This document shows, one piece after another, positions 25,913 to 34,500 of a DNA stretch of 64,000 bases. The position numbers were made by a program, and so were the translations under genes. Within the stretch, counting starts at the first letter, position 1. Every line of letters starts with the position of its first letter. This DNA comes from Saccharospirillum sp043196875 (GTDB lineage: Bacteria; Pseudomonadota; Gammaproteobacteria; Pseudomonadales; Natronospirillaceae), in the NCBI RefSeq assembly GCF_043196875.1, contig NZ_JBEBMX010000002.1:186001-250000 (forward strand), given 5' to 3'. The notes under the pieces were generated by a model. That model was given only the letters and a program-made list of their open reading frames with translations, was not told where the DNA came from and did no database searches.

Positions 25913-26797
25913 CAGACGGTCCCGGTTTTCAAACTCTATGGTGAGCATCAGGACTGGCCGACGCCGGACTTGCTGCACTGCGAAGCCATCGCCGAGCGCA
26001 GTCGCCCGCTCGACTGGGTAATTCGGCCGCATCGCCACTCTGGTTTGTATCAACTGCTGTATCTGCGCCAGGGACGGGCGCGGGTGCAGCATGAATCCCA
26101 GCTTCATGAGCTGGGACCGGGTGGTCTGGTGGTGGTGCCGGAAATGAGCGTGCACGGTTTCGAGTTTGATGCCGATGCCCAGGGGCTGGTGTTAACGCTG
26201 GCCAATCCGTTGGTGCAGCGTTTGGCCGAGCGTGTCAGCTCAGCATTGCTGACGCAGTTGTTTACCGAGTTTCGGCTCTGTGCTTTGGTGGCGTCGCCGC
26301 AGCACGCGGCCATCGATGATGCACTGCTGCAGATTCACAGCGAGTACATTGCTCAGGCACCGGGGCGGGCGGCGTTAATGGAGGCGCAACTGGCTGCCTT
26401 GATGGTGCGGCTGATTCGGCATTGTCTGCCGGCCGGCGGTTTGTTGGTCGAGCCGGCGGCAGCGGGCGTGGATCATTTTGGCGACTTCAACCGCTTGATT
26501 GAACAGCATTACACCGCCGGCTGGACGGTGGCGCAGTACGCCCGCGAATTGGGTATTACCAGCGCGCATCTGAACGGTATTTGCCGGCGCACGGTGGGGC
26601 AGTCGGCGCTGCAGTTGGTGCATCAGCGCATCTTGCTAGAGGCCAAGCGGTTGCTGGTCTATACCGCTCAGACGGTGGCGCAGGTGGGCGACCGGCTGGG
26701 GTTCAACGATCCGGGTTATTTCACGCGTTTTTTTAAACGTCAGACCGGCCAGTCGCCGCGTGATTTTCGGCGTTTTGCCGGGACGTCTCGTTGGTAG
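25910..26797 (+). CDS. pobR: AraC-family regulator PobR, apparent ATC start
   Basis: About 295 residues if translation begins at ATC (25910). The N-terminal cupin-like domain has VPVFKLYGEHQ and IRPHRHSGLYQLLYLRQG. Two C-terminal helix-turn-helices are in WTVAQYARELGITSAHLNGICRR and VAQVGDRLGFNDPGYFTRFFKRQTG, the AraC signature. It should activate pobA in response to 4-hydroxybenzoate, as in known systems. A TTG at 25970 is the next canonical start but would remove 20 residues that belong to the family. A sequencing error changing ATG to ATC is the main alternative. Confidence 0.9.
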   Translation: MQTVPVFKLYGEHQDWPTPDLLHCEAIAERSRPLDWVIRPHRHSGLYQLLYLRQGRARVQHESQLHELGPGGLVVVPEMSVHGFEFDADAQGLVLTLANPLVQRLAERVSSALLTQLFTEFRLCALVASPQHAAIDDALLQIHSEYIAQAPGRAALMEAQLAALMVRLIRHCLPAGGLLVEPAAAGVDHFGDFNRLIEQHYTAGWTVAQYARELGITSAHLNGICRRTVGQSALQLVHQRILLEAKRLLVYTAQTVAQVGDRLGFNDPGYFTRFFKRQTGQSPRDFRRFAGTSRW

Positions 26798-26808
26798 ACA
26801 GGGCTGGC

Positions 26809-27684
26809 TTAGTCGTCGGACGCTGCCAAAGCTTCGCCGCAGTAACGGCAGTGGTCGGCATCCATTTCGTGGCCGGTTTTGCCGCAGCCGGGACAGCCGC
26901 GCGAATCGCGTTTGATGCGAATCTGGTTGGCCAGTTCAGCGGTGTAGATGCCGGTTGGCACGGCAATGATGGCGTAGCCGGTGATCATCACTGCCGAGGC
27001 GATAAACTGGCCGATGGCTGTGAGCGGGGTGATGTCGCCATAGCCGACGGTGGTCAGGGTGACAATGGCCCAGTAGACCGAACGCGGGATGGAGGTGAAG
27101 CCGTGAGCCGGACCTTCAATCAGATACATGATTGAACCGAAGACGATGACCATGGTGATCACCGCATAGAGAAACACCAGAATTTTGCGGTAGCCGGTGC
27201 GCATCGCCTGCAACAGCATTTCCGCTTCGTTGAGGTAACGAAACAGCTTAAGTACCCGGAAGACGCGCAGAATACGCAGCACACGAATCACCAGCAGCGA
27301 ATTGACGCCGGGAATCAGCAGGCTCAAATAAGTCGGGATAATCGACAGCAGATCGACGATGCCGAAAAAGCTGGTGGCGTAACGCCAAGGGTGACGCACG
27401 CACACCAAGCGCAGTCCGTATTCGACGGTAAACGCCAGCGTGAAGAACCATTCCAGTCGCACCAGCGCTCGACCGTGTTCAGCCTGAACCGGGCCGACGG
27501 TTTCCAGCATCACCGCCCCAACCGACATCAGGATGGCAATAATCAGTGCTATATCGAAGGCTTTGCCGGGCGCTGATTCGGCGCCGAAGATGATGTCGTT
27601 CAGGGTCAGCCGCCAACCGGCCATGGGTTCTGGCTGGTCGGTCTGGCGGACAATGTGGAAATGGTCGGTACGACGCTGGTTCAT
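26809..27684 (-). CDS. Voltage-gated-like potassium channel with zinc-ribbon tail
   Basis: 291 residues, inner membrane. Six helices: S1 (about 38-60), an S4-like segment with spaced arginines (VIRVLRILRVFRVLKLFR), and the pore with selectivity filter TLTTVGYGDITP. The C-terminal tail after S6 holds CPGCGKTGHEMDADHCRYC, two CxxC pairs that look like a small zinc ribbon, which is uncommon in bacterial Kv-like proteins. The start at MNQRRTDHFH avoids overlap with the upstream gene, 13 bp away. Probably a potassium channel; gating ligand unknown. Confidence 0.88.
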   Translation of the reverse strand: MNQRRTDHFHIVRQTDQPEPMAGWRLTLNDIIFGAESAPGKAFDIALIIAILMSVGAVMLETVGPVQAEHGRALVRLEWFFTLAFTVEYGLRLVCVRHPWRYATSFFGIVDLLSIIPTYLSLLIPGVNSLLVIRVLRILRVFRVLKLFRYLNEAEMLLQAMRTGYRKILVFLYAVITMVIVFGSIMYLIEGPAHGFTSIPRSVYWAIVTLTTVGYGDITPLTAIGQFIASAVMITGYAIIAVPTGIYTAELANQIRIKRDSRGCPGCGKTGHEMDADHCRYCGEALAASDD

Positions 27685-27697
27685 AACCGGGTGCTGA

Positions 27698-28762
27698 TCA
27701 GAAGGCTTCACCGACGCTGATGGTAAAGCCGAGGCTTTCGCCATCGACCAACGCCAGATCACCGCGGACGTTAAAGCGCGAATCAGGCATGACGGCATAG
27801 CGCACACCACCGCCAACAGCGGTATGGAAACGGCTCCAGGCCAGGTCGTCGGAATCGTCAGCCACCTGAGCCGCATCAATAAAACCGGTGACGGCCCAGC
27901 GGTCGGTCAGCGTATGGCGATATTCGCTTTGCAGACCGAACAGATGGTGACCGATCCAGAGGTTGCCGTCGGCGCCGCGCAATGAGGATTCACCGGAAGG
28001 ACGCGGCAAGCGCGAGAAGGGGGTGTCGTCATTGCCATAGCCGTAGTTTCCGCCTACTGCCAGGACGTCATTACCCAGCGGAATGTATTGGCTGATGGCG
28101 GTGTTCACCAACAGGAATTCGTAGTCACCGCCCAGTGCTTCGCTGTACTGGCGCAGTTCGGTTTGTGCCAGGGTGCCTTGAGTCGGCCAGTCGCGATCGT
28201 CGCTGGTGTCCCAGCTGGCTTTGATGCCCATACCGGTGAATAAGCCGCCGTCAAAACCCAAGTCGTTGCTGGTCAGGATGGCGACATCGGCATCGTCTTC
28301 AATGTCTTCGGATTCGACGAAAACTAAAGCACCCAGACGCAGATTGGGCGTCACCGCATAGGCGGCTGAACCCTCAGCACTGAAGGCGGTCAGTTCGTAG
28401 GTTTCGGCATCGGCATCCAGGTCGGTGTCGTTGCTCTCGCCATAATAGGTGGTGGGCCAATATTGGGCGGATAACGAACTGCTCAGGTTCCAGTCGCCGC
28501 CAGCCACATAAAAGTCGGGCTGAATGACGGCCTGGTACTGGCCTTCGCTGGTGCCCTGCAGCAGCAACGCCAAGCGATCTTGCGGCTCGCCTTCGGCGGT
28601 CTGAGCGAACTGGTGCATCACATAGGCACCGTATTGAAAGCCGGTTTCCGGGCTGGAACCGATGGCCGGCAAAATAACCCAGCCAGCTGATTTCAAATCT
28701 TCAGCCTGGGCAGCAGCAACACCTAATGCCAGTAAGCAGCCAGTAGCGAGGACGTTTTTCAT
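27698..28762 (-). CDS. Omp85/BamA-type surface antigen barrel without POTRA
   Basis: 354 residues with signal peptide MKNVLATGCLLALGVAAAQA. The rest is outer-membrane beta-barrel, with the Omp85 segments WDTSDDRDWPTQGTLAQTE (the 'D.RD...P..G' pattern) and PSGESSLRGADGNLW (the LRG/VRGF-like motif), and a terminal strand SLGFTISVGEAF ending in Phe. It has no POTRA domain, so it resembles the stand-alone 'bacterial surface antigen' barrels rather than BamA or TamA. Function unknown. It is 13 bp upstream of the channel gene, perhaps one transcript. Confidence 0.8.
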   Translation of the reverse strand: MKNVLATGCLLALGVAAAQAEDLKSAGWVILPAIGSSPETGFQYGAYVMHQFAQTAEGEPQDRLALLLQGTSEGQYQAVIQPDFYVAGGDWNLSSSLSAQYWPTTYYGESNDTDLDADAETYELTAFSAEGSAAYAVTPNLRLGALVFVESEDIEDDADVAILTSNDLGFDGGLFTGMGIKASWDTSDDRDWPTQGTLAQTELRQYSEALGGDYEFLLVNTAISQYIPLGNDVLAVGGNYGYGNDDTPFSRLPRPSGESSLRGADGNLWIGHHLFGLQSEYRHTLTDRWAVTGFIDAAQVADDSDDLAWSRFHTAVGGGVRYAVMPDSRFNVRGDLALVDGESLGFTISVGEAF

Positions 28763-28929
28763 GAGTTTTACTTTGTAATTAAGGTGACCGGAGTGTAACC
28801 AGTGGTTTTCGTGAATGGAACGCGACGGCTGTTGGCGTGGCGCTAAATCACTATAATCGTGACTTTCTTCACCTCGCCTCTGGTCACTCTCCCTGATGAA
28901 TCTTTAATAACTGTGCAGCAGGACGCCTT

Positions 28930-29526
28930 ATGAAGTGGACACTGGCCGCACCGGTGCACAACGAAACCCTGATCAAGAAAAGTCGTTTTCTGGCTTGGGT
29001 TGAGCCGGTCGCCGACAAAGCTCAGGCACAGGCCCGACTGGCGCAATTGCAGCAACAGTATCCCGATGCCCGCCATCTGTGTTTCGCCTTTGCCGCCGGT
29101 GGTGATTCCGGCATGAGCGATGATGGCGAACCGTCTGGCACGGCCGGCAAACCGATCTTCAACGTGCTCAGTCACAAGCAACTCGATAATGTGCTGGCGG
29201 TGGTGGTGCGTTATTTCGGTGGTATTAAGCTGGGTGCTGGCGGCTTGGTGCGGGCTTACGGTGGCGCTGTGTCCCAGGCTTTGGAACAGGCCAATTATAT
29301 CGCTCTGGAAGCCCAGCATCGGTTGACGCTGAAGCTGCCTTTTGCGTTGGAAAGTGATGCCCGGCGTTTGCTCGATCAGTCAGGTTTAACCGCTGAGCGG
29401 GTCGATTACGGCACAGAAGTGACGATGACGGTGCAGTTGCCGGACAGTCAGTTGGAGCGTTTTAAGGACGACTTTAAGGCGCTGGCGCCGGCCAATCCGG
29501 ACGTGACTCTCAGTGTGACGGATTGA
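28930..29526 (+). CDS. yigZ: YigZ/IMPACT family protein
   Basis: 198 residues, matching E. coli YigZ. The N-terminal IMPACT domain has KSRFLAWVEPVADKAQAQA, DDGEPSGTAGKPIFNVL (the family hallmark) and VVVRYFGGIKLGAGGLVRAYGGA. The C-terminal DUF1949 region follows. The fold is related to ribosomal S5/EF-G domains. The role is uncertain; the eukaryotic relative regulates Gcn2. The last 17 bp overlap the convergent queG gene, so the termini share DNA. Confidence 0.93.
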   Translation: MKWTLAAPVHNETLIKKSRFLAWVEPVADKAQAQARLAQLQQQYPDARHLCFAFAAGGDSGMSDDGEPSGTAGKPIFNVLSHKQLDNVLAVVVRYFGGIKLGAGGLVRAYGGAVSQALEQANYIALEAQHRLTLKLPFALESDARRLLDQSGLTAERVDYGTEVTMTVQLPDSQLERFKDDFKALAPANPDVTLSVTD

Positions 29527-30595
29527 CGCCGTGGCGTTCTAAGGCCCAGTCGATGTGTTCGCGCACCAGGTCGGAGACGTCATTACGACGCGCCTTTAAG
29601 GCGACGACGATGTCTGGCTGAGTCGGCGCATTACCCAGCGCCACAGCCAGATTACGCAACCACTGCTGATAACCGATACGACGAATCGCCGAGCCTTCGG
29701 TGTTGCCCAAAAACTCCGCTTCACTCCATTGAAACAAGCTCAGGAGATCGGCCTGGTCGAGGTTGTGGCGTGGTTCGAAGTCGGCCTCGCCGGTGGTCTG
29801 GCTGAACGAATTGAACGGGCAGACAATCTGGCAATCGTCGCAACCATAGATGCGGTTGCCCATCAGCGGGCGCAGTTCCGGGTCGATGGAACCGCTGTGT
29901 TCGATGGTCAGATAGCTGATGCAGCGCCGCGCATCGAGCACGCCTTCGGCAACAAAGGCGTCGGTCGGGCAGGTGGTCATGCAACGATCACAGGAGCCGC
30001 AGTGTTCGGTTTCGAAAGGCGGATCGATCGGTAGCGGCAAATTGGTAAACAGTTCACCCAGAAAAAACCAGGAGCCGGCGGTGTTGTTCAGCAGCAGGCT
30101 GTTCTTACCCAGCCAGCCCATGCCGGCTTGCTGGGCCAGTTGACGCTCCATTACCGGGGCGCTGTCGACAAAGGCGCGAAAGCCATGTTCGCCGACCCAG
30201 CTTTCGATGGTGCGCCCCAGTTGCGTCAGCCGTTTGCGCATCACTTTGTGGTAGTCGCGGCCCAAGGCATAGCGGGAGATGTAGGCTTTATTCGGGTCGT
30301 CGAGGATGGCCTGCATCGGGCCTTCGGGTCGGTAATCGAGCCGCACCGAGATGGCGCGCTCGGTGCCCGGGTGCAGCTGGGCGCCGTCGAAGCGTTTGTC
30401 GAGATTGCGCTCCATCCACTTCATCTCGCCGTTATAGCCTTTGGCCAGCCAGGCTTCATAAGCCGGACGATGGGCTTCGCTATTGGCCGAACCAATATGC
30501 ACCGCCTGAAAACCCAGAGCCTGAGCTTCGGCTTTGATGCGTTCAGCCAGGGCGCTGAGATCCAGAGCGTCGATACGGGTGGCAGGAGCAGACAT
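29510..30595 (-). CDS. queG: Epoxyqueuosine reductase
   Basis: Reduces epoxyqueuosine to queuosine in tRNA, the last step of the pathway begun by Tgt and QueA in this window. 361 residues. The two [4Fe-4S] ferredoxin motifs are visible, CGSCDRCMTTCPTDAF and GCDDCQIVCPFN, with the corrinoid-binding N-terminal domain before them. In E. coli it diverges from nnr-tsaE-amiB. Here it diverges directly from tsaE, with no nnr between. Confidence 0.95.
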   Translation of the reverse strand: MSAPATRIDALDLSALAERIKAEAQALGFQAVHIGSANSEAHRPAYEAWLAKGYNGEMKWMERNLDKRFDGAQLHPGTERAISVRLDYRPEGPMQAILDDPNKAYISRYALGRDYHKVMRKRLTQLGRTIESWVGEHGFRAFVDSAPVMERQLAQQAGMGWLGKNSLLLNNTAGSWFFLGELFTNLPLPIDPPFETEHCGSCDRCMTTCPTDAFVAEGVLDARRCISYLTIEHSGSIDPELRPLMGNRIYGCDDCQIVCPFNSFSQTTGEADFEPRHNLDQADLLSLFQWSEAEFLGNTEGSAIRRIGYQQWLRNLAVALGNAPTQPDIVVALKARRNDVSDLVREHIDWALERHGVNPSH

Positions 30596-30747
30596 GGCGG
30601 TGATAGAGGTGAGTCAGCAGGAACAGGGCGCAGTGTGGTCGTTGGGCGGGTTGTCGTCAATGCGGCGGGGTGGGTTCAGCCTTTGGGCCAACCGGTGGCA
30701 ATGGTACACTGCGCGCCAATTAATCTGCCCGGGTTCGGAGAAACCGC

Positions 30748-31221
30748 TTGTACCGACTGACTGTCGATGAATCTCAGATGCCTGCGCTCGGCCAACGGCT
30801 GGCGCGTGCGCTGATGCACCTGGACGGTGCCCGTCTCTATCTGGATGGCACCCTGGGCATGGGCAAAACCACCTTGAGCCAGGCCATTATTGCCGGCTGT
30901 GGCTGGACCGGGCGGGTAAAAAGCCCGACTTATACCCTGGTTGAGCCGTATGAATGCGAGTCCATAACAGTGGTGCATTTCGATCTGTACCGACTTGCCG
31001 ATCCCGAAGAATTGGAATTTATTGGTGTGCGTGATTACTTAACGGACCATACCGCCTGGCTGGTGGAATGGCCGGAGCGTGGTGCCGGGGTCTTGCCCGG
31101 TGCTGATGTCGTGATACATTTCAGCGAAGCTGACTCCGCCCGGAGTCTGGCGTTCGAGCCCGGCACTGAGCGGGGCCAGAGTCTGATTGAATGGTTGCAG
31201 CAAGAAGGGGAATGCGCCTGA
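30748..31221 (+). CDS. tsaE: tRNA threonylcarbamoyladenosine biosynthesis ATPase TsaE
   Basis: 157 residues. P-loop ATPase with Walker A LDGTLGMGKTTLSQAI near residue 35, followed by GRVKSPTYTLVEPY and a conserved VVHFDLYRL. It works with TsaB and TsaD in making t6A37 on ANN-reading tRNAs. The start is TTG at 30748, with GGAG 7 nt upstream; no ATG lies nearby in frame. It ends overlapping the amidase start. Confidence 0.93.
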   Translation: MYRLTVDESQMPALGQRLARALMHLDGARLYLDGTLGMGKTTLSQAIIAGCGWTGRVKSPTYTLVEPYECESITVVHFDLYRLADPEELEFIGVRDYLTDHTAWLVEWPERGAGVLPGADVVIHFSEADSARSLAFEPGTERGQSLIEWLQQEGECA

Positions 31222-32555
31222 TGCATCGGTTGTTGATGCTGGTCGTGATGTGCGTGCTGGCACCTGTGTCCTTGGCTGCGCAGATTGAAAGTGCGCGGGT
31301 CTGGCCTGCGCCGGATAATACGCGTCTGGTCTTCGATTTGAGCGGTCCGGTGGAGCACCGCGTCTTTACGCTGTCCAATCCCAGTCGTGTGGTGGTGGAT
31401 ATTGCCGGTTCTGAATTGCAAACCTCGCTGGCGTCGCTCGATTTGCAGCGCAGCGGTATTCAGCGCATTCGCAGTGGTGCCCGTCCCGATGGCGATCTGC
31501 GCATTGTGCTGGATTTGGATACCGATTTAACGCCGCGCAGTTTTACCCTCACTCCGAACGAACAATACGGTCATCGCCTGGTGCTCGATCTGGAACGCCC
31601 CAGCGGTGAAGCGCTGCAACCGCGCGAACAGCAAGTCAGCAAGACGGTGGGCGATCTGTCGGGCCAAAGACGCAACATTATTGTTGCCATTGATGCCGGT
31701 CACGGCGGTGAAGACCCCGGTGCTATTGGTGGTCGCGGCACACGCGAAAAACACATTGTGCTGGCGATAGCGCGTGAGCTGTATCGGCAACTCAGTGAGG
31801 TCGAAGGTTTCGAGCCGTTCCTGGTGCGCACCGATGACTATTACATTTCATTGCACCGTCGGCGTCAGATTGCGCGGGAACACAACGCTGATTTGTTCAT
31901 CTCCATCCACGCCGATGCGTTCACCAGTCCTCGCGCTTCCGGCGCCTCGGTGTTTGCGCTGTCCTCTGGCGGCGCGACCTCAACCATGGCGGCCTATCTG
32001 GCGAACCAGGAGAATGAGGCCGATGTCATTGGTGGTATTAACGGCATCAGTCTGGAAGACAAAGACGAGGTGCTGAAATCGGTGCTGGTCGATTTATCGA
32101 TGACCGCGACGATGCGTTCCAGTCTGGATGTTGGCAGCCGGGTGTTGGGTGAAATGCGCAGCGTGGCGCGACTGCATAAGTCGACCGTTGAGCAGGCTGG
32201 TTTTGCTGTCTTGAAGTCGCCCGATGTGCCCTCCATCTTGGTCGAAACCGGTTTTATCTCCAACCCGACCGAGGAAGCCAATCTGGGTTCGGCGGGCTAT
32301 CGACGCCAACTGGCCAGCGCGGTGCGCGATGGTGTGATCGACTGGTTTAATGACAACCCGCCACCGGGTACCTGGGTTGCCTGGCGACAGAGCAATGGCA
32401 ACGATGGCATGCGTCGTTACACCGTAGTCAGCGGCGATACGTTGTCAGGCATAGCCACGCGCAACGGCACCTCGGTGGGTCGTTTGCGCGAAGTGAATCA
32501 ATTGCAGGGCAGCGCCATTCGCATCGGTCAGGTGTTGTTGATTCCTGAAGCCTGA
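31221..32555 (+). CDS. amiB: N-acetylmuramoyl-L-alanine amidase (AmiB/AmiC type)
   Basis: About 444 residues, periplasmic. Signal peptide MHRLLMLVVMCVLAPVSLAAQ, then an AMIN domain (about 20-125) for septal targeting, an Amidase_3 catalytic domain with zinc ligands in AIDAGHGGEDPGAIG, ISIHADAF and the catalytic Glu in LVETGFISNPTEE, and a C-terminal LysM (YTVVSGDTLSGIATRNG...VLLIPE). It splits daughter cells by removing stem peptides. The start at 31221 forms TGATG with the tsaE stop; ATG 31212 sits too close to the GGGG site. AmiB and AmiC cannot be told apart with certainty; operon position favours AmiB. Confidence 0.94.
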   Translation: MHRLLMLVVMCVLAPVSLAAQIESARVWPAPDNTRLVFDLSGPVEHRVFTLSNPSRVVVDIAGSELQTSLASLDLQRSGIQRIRSGARPDGDLRIVLDLDTDLTPRSFTLTPNEQYGHRLVLDLERPSGEALQPREQQVSKTVGDLSGQRRNIIVAIDAGHGGEDPGAIGGRGTREKHIVLAIARELYRQLSEVEGFEPFLVRTDDYYISLHRRRQIAREHNADLFISIHADAFTSPRASGASVFALSSGGATSTMAAYLANQENEADVIGGINGISLEDKDEVLKSVLVDLSMTATMRSSLDVGSRVLGEMRSVARLHKSTVEQAGFAVLKSPDVPSILVETGFISNPTEEANLGSAGYRRQLASAVRDGVIDWFNDNPPPGTWVAWRQSNGNDGMRRYTVVSGDTLSGIATRNGTSVGRLREVNQLQGSAIRIGQVLLIPEA

Positions 32556-32640
32556 GCCGGCGTTATTGTTACCGCAAAAGACGGCACAGTTACGTCAAAA
32601 CAGCGACCACCAACACCCGCGACGACCAACAAGAGTTCTT

Positions 32641-34500
32641 ATGAAACGAATACAGATACTGACGCCGCGTCTGGCCAACCAGATCGCTGCGGGTGAAGTG
32701 GTTGAACGACCGGCGTCGGTGATCAAGGAGCTGCTGGAAAATTCGCTCGACGCTGGTGCCAATCGCATCGATGTGGAGGTCGAAGCCGGTGGCGTGAAAC
32801 TGATGCGTGTGCGCGATAATGGCGGCGGTATCGGTCGTGATGATTTGGCGTTGGCGCTGGCGCGTCATGCCACCTCCAAGATTTATAATCTGGACGATCT
32901 GGAAGCGGTGTCGTCGCTCGGTTTTCGCGGTGAAGCCCTGGCATCGGTTGCCTCTGTAGCGCGCTTGCTGCTGACCTCCAAACCGCCCGAGCAAGCCGAG
33001 GCCTGGCAGGTGAATACCCACGGCCAGGATATGGACACCGAGATCAGTCCGGCGGCGCACACCGACGGCACCAGCGTTGAAGTGCGCGATCTGTTTTTTA
33101 ATACGCCGGCCCGCCGTAAATTTTTACGCACCGAAAAAACCGAATTTAATCATCTCGAAGAAGTCATCAAACGCCAGGCGCTGGCGCGGTTTGATGTCGG
33201 CTTTTCGCTGCGTCATAACAACCGCACCATTCATTCGTTGCGCGCGGCCACGACTCAGGCCGAGCAGGAACGTCGGGTTGCCCAATTGCTCAGCGCTGAC
33301 TTTATGAATAATGCGCTGGTTATCGACGTTGAAGCTGCGGGTTTGCGGCTGACCGGCTGGATTGGATTGCCAACCTTTTCGCGCTCCATGCCGGATATGC
33401 AGTATTTCTTTGTGAACGGTCGGGTGGTGCGCGACAAGGTGATCGGTCATGCCGTTAAGCAGGCTTATCGCGATGTGCTCTATCACGGTCGACATCCCTG
33501 CTTTGTGTTGTATTTATCGCTCGATCCGGCCGGTGTGGATGTCAACGTTCACCCGACCAAACACGAAGTACGTTTTCGTGATCAGCGTCTGGTGCACGAC
33601 TTTCTGTTCCGCCAATTGCACCGTGTGCTGGCCGATGTCCGGCCCGATGCCAATAACGATCCGGTCATGGCGCGCGCGCCCCAGCCGGCGCCGGCAACCG
33701 GTTTGGCTGCGGGTGAATTTGCCGGTCAGCAGCGCATGGATATGTCGCCGCAGAGCTATTCACCGTCCGCTTTTGCGCCTCAGGGCAATCGCTCGGAAAG
33801 CTCAGTCAGCGAGCAGATTGGTTTTTATCAATCGCTGCAGGCGAACCCTCAGCCCGGCCCACGCCTGGATGATTTGGCGTTAAACACGCCGCCGTTGCCG
33901 GAAGCAGTCGATGATGTGCCGCCGCTGGGTTTTGCGGTTGCCCAGTTGCACGGCATTTATATTTTGTCGCAAAGCCGTCTGGGTTTGATCGTCGTCGATA
34001 TGCATGCCGCGCATGAGCGCATTACCTACGAGCGCATGAAAACCCAATACGATCAGCAGGGCATTCAGGCGCAGCCGGTGTTAGTGCCGCAAAAACTCTC
34101 AGTCAGTGAACGCGAAGCCGATACCGCCGAAGAATTCGCGAACTTGTTGGCGCAGTTTGGTCTGGTGATTGAACGGCTCGGTCCGGAAGCTTTGATCGTG
34201 CGGCAGACGCCGGTTTATTTGCAGCAGGCCGAAGTCGAACCGCTGGTGCGTTCAGTGCTGGCTGACTTTATGACCCACGATACTTCGGACGCCATCATCG
34301 CCCGGCGCGATGAAATTCTGTCGACCATGGCCTGTCATGGTTCGGTGCGCGCCAATCGCAAATTGACCATTCCCGAGATGAACGCCTTGCTGCGTGATAT
34401 GGAGCGCACCGAGCGTTCCGGTCAGTGCAACCACGGTCGGCCGACCTGGACTCAACTGAGTCTGGACGATCTCGATAAGCTGTTTTTGCGAGGACGTTAG
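32641..34500 (+). CDS. mutL: DNA mismatch repair protein MutL
   Basis: 619 residues from MKRIQILTPRLANQIAAGEV. GHKL ATPase motifs are in the N-terminal third: ENSLDAGANRIDV, RDNGGGIGRDDL, and SLGFRGEALASVASV. A linker rich in Pro/Gln (about 345-430) leads to the C-terminal dimerisation domain. The DQHA(X)2E(X)4E endonuclease motif is absent; DMHAAHERITYERM stands in its place, as usual for MutH-containing gammaproteobacteria. The start ATG lies 85 bp after amiB. It links MutS to MutH and UvrD. Confidence 0.96.
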   Translation: MKRIQILTPRLANQIAAGEVVERPASVIKELLENSLDAGANRIDVEVEAGGVKLMRVRDNGGGIGRDDLALALARHATSKIYNLDDLEAVSSLGFRGEALASVASVARLLLTSKPPEQAEAWQVNTHGQDMDTEISPAAHTDGTSVEVRDLFFNTPARRKFLRTEKTEFNHLEEVIKRQALARFDVGFSLRHNNRTIHSLRAATTQAEQERRVAQLLSADFMNNALVIDVEAAGLRLTGWIGLPTFSRSMPDMQYFFVNGRVVRDKVIGHAVKQAYRDVLYHGRHPCFVLYLSLDPAGVDVNVHPTKHEVRFRDQRLVHDFLFRQLHRVLADVRPDANNDPVMARAPQPAPATGLAAGEFAGQQRMDMSPQSYSPSAFAPQGNRSESSVSEQIGFYQSLQANPQPGPRLDDLALNTPPLPEAVDDVPPLGFAVAQLHGIYILSQSRLGLIVVDMHAAHERITYERMKTQYDQQGIQAQPVLVPQKLSVSEREADTAEEFANLLAQFGLVIERLGPEALIVRQTPVYLQQAEVEPLVRSVLADFMTHDTSDAIIARRDEILSTMACHGSVRANRKLTIPEMNALLRDMERTERSGQCNHGRPTWTQLSLDDLDKLFLRGR

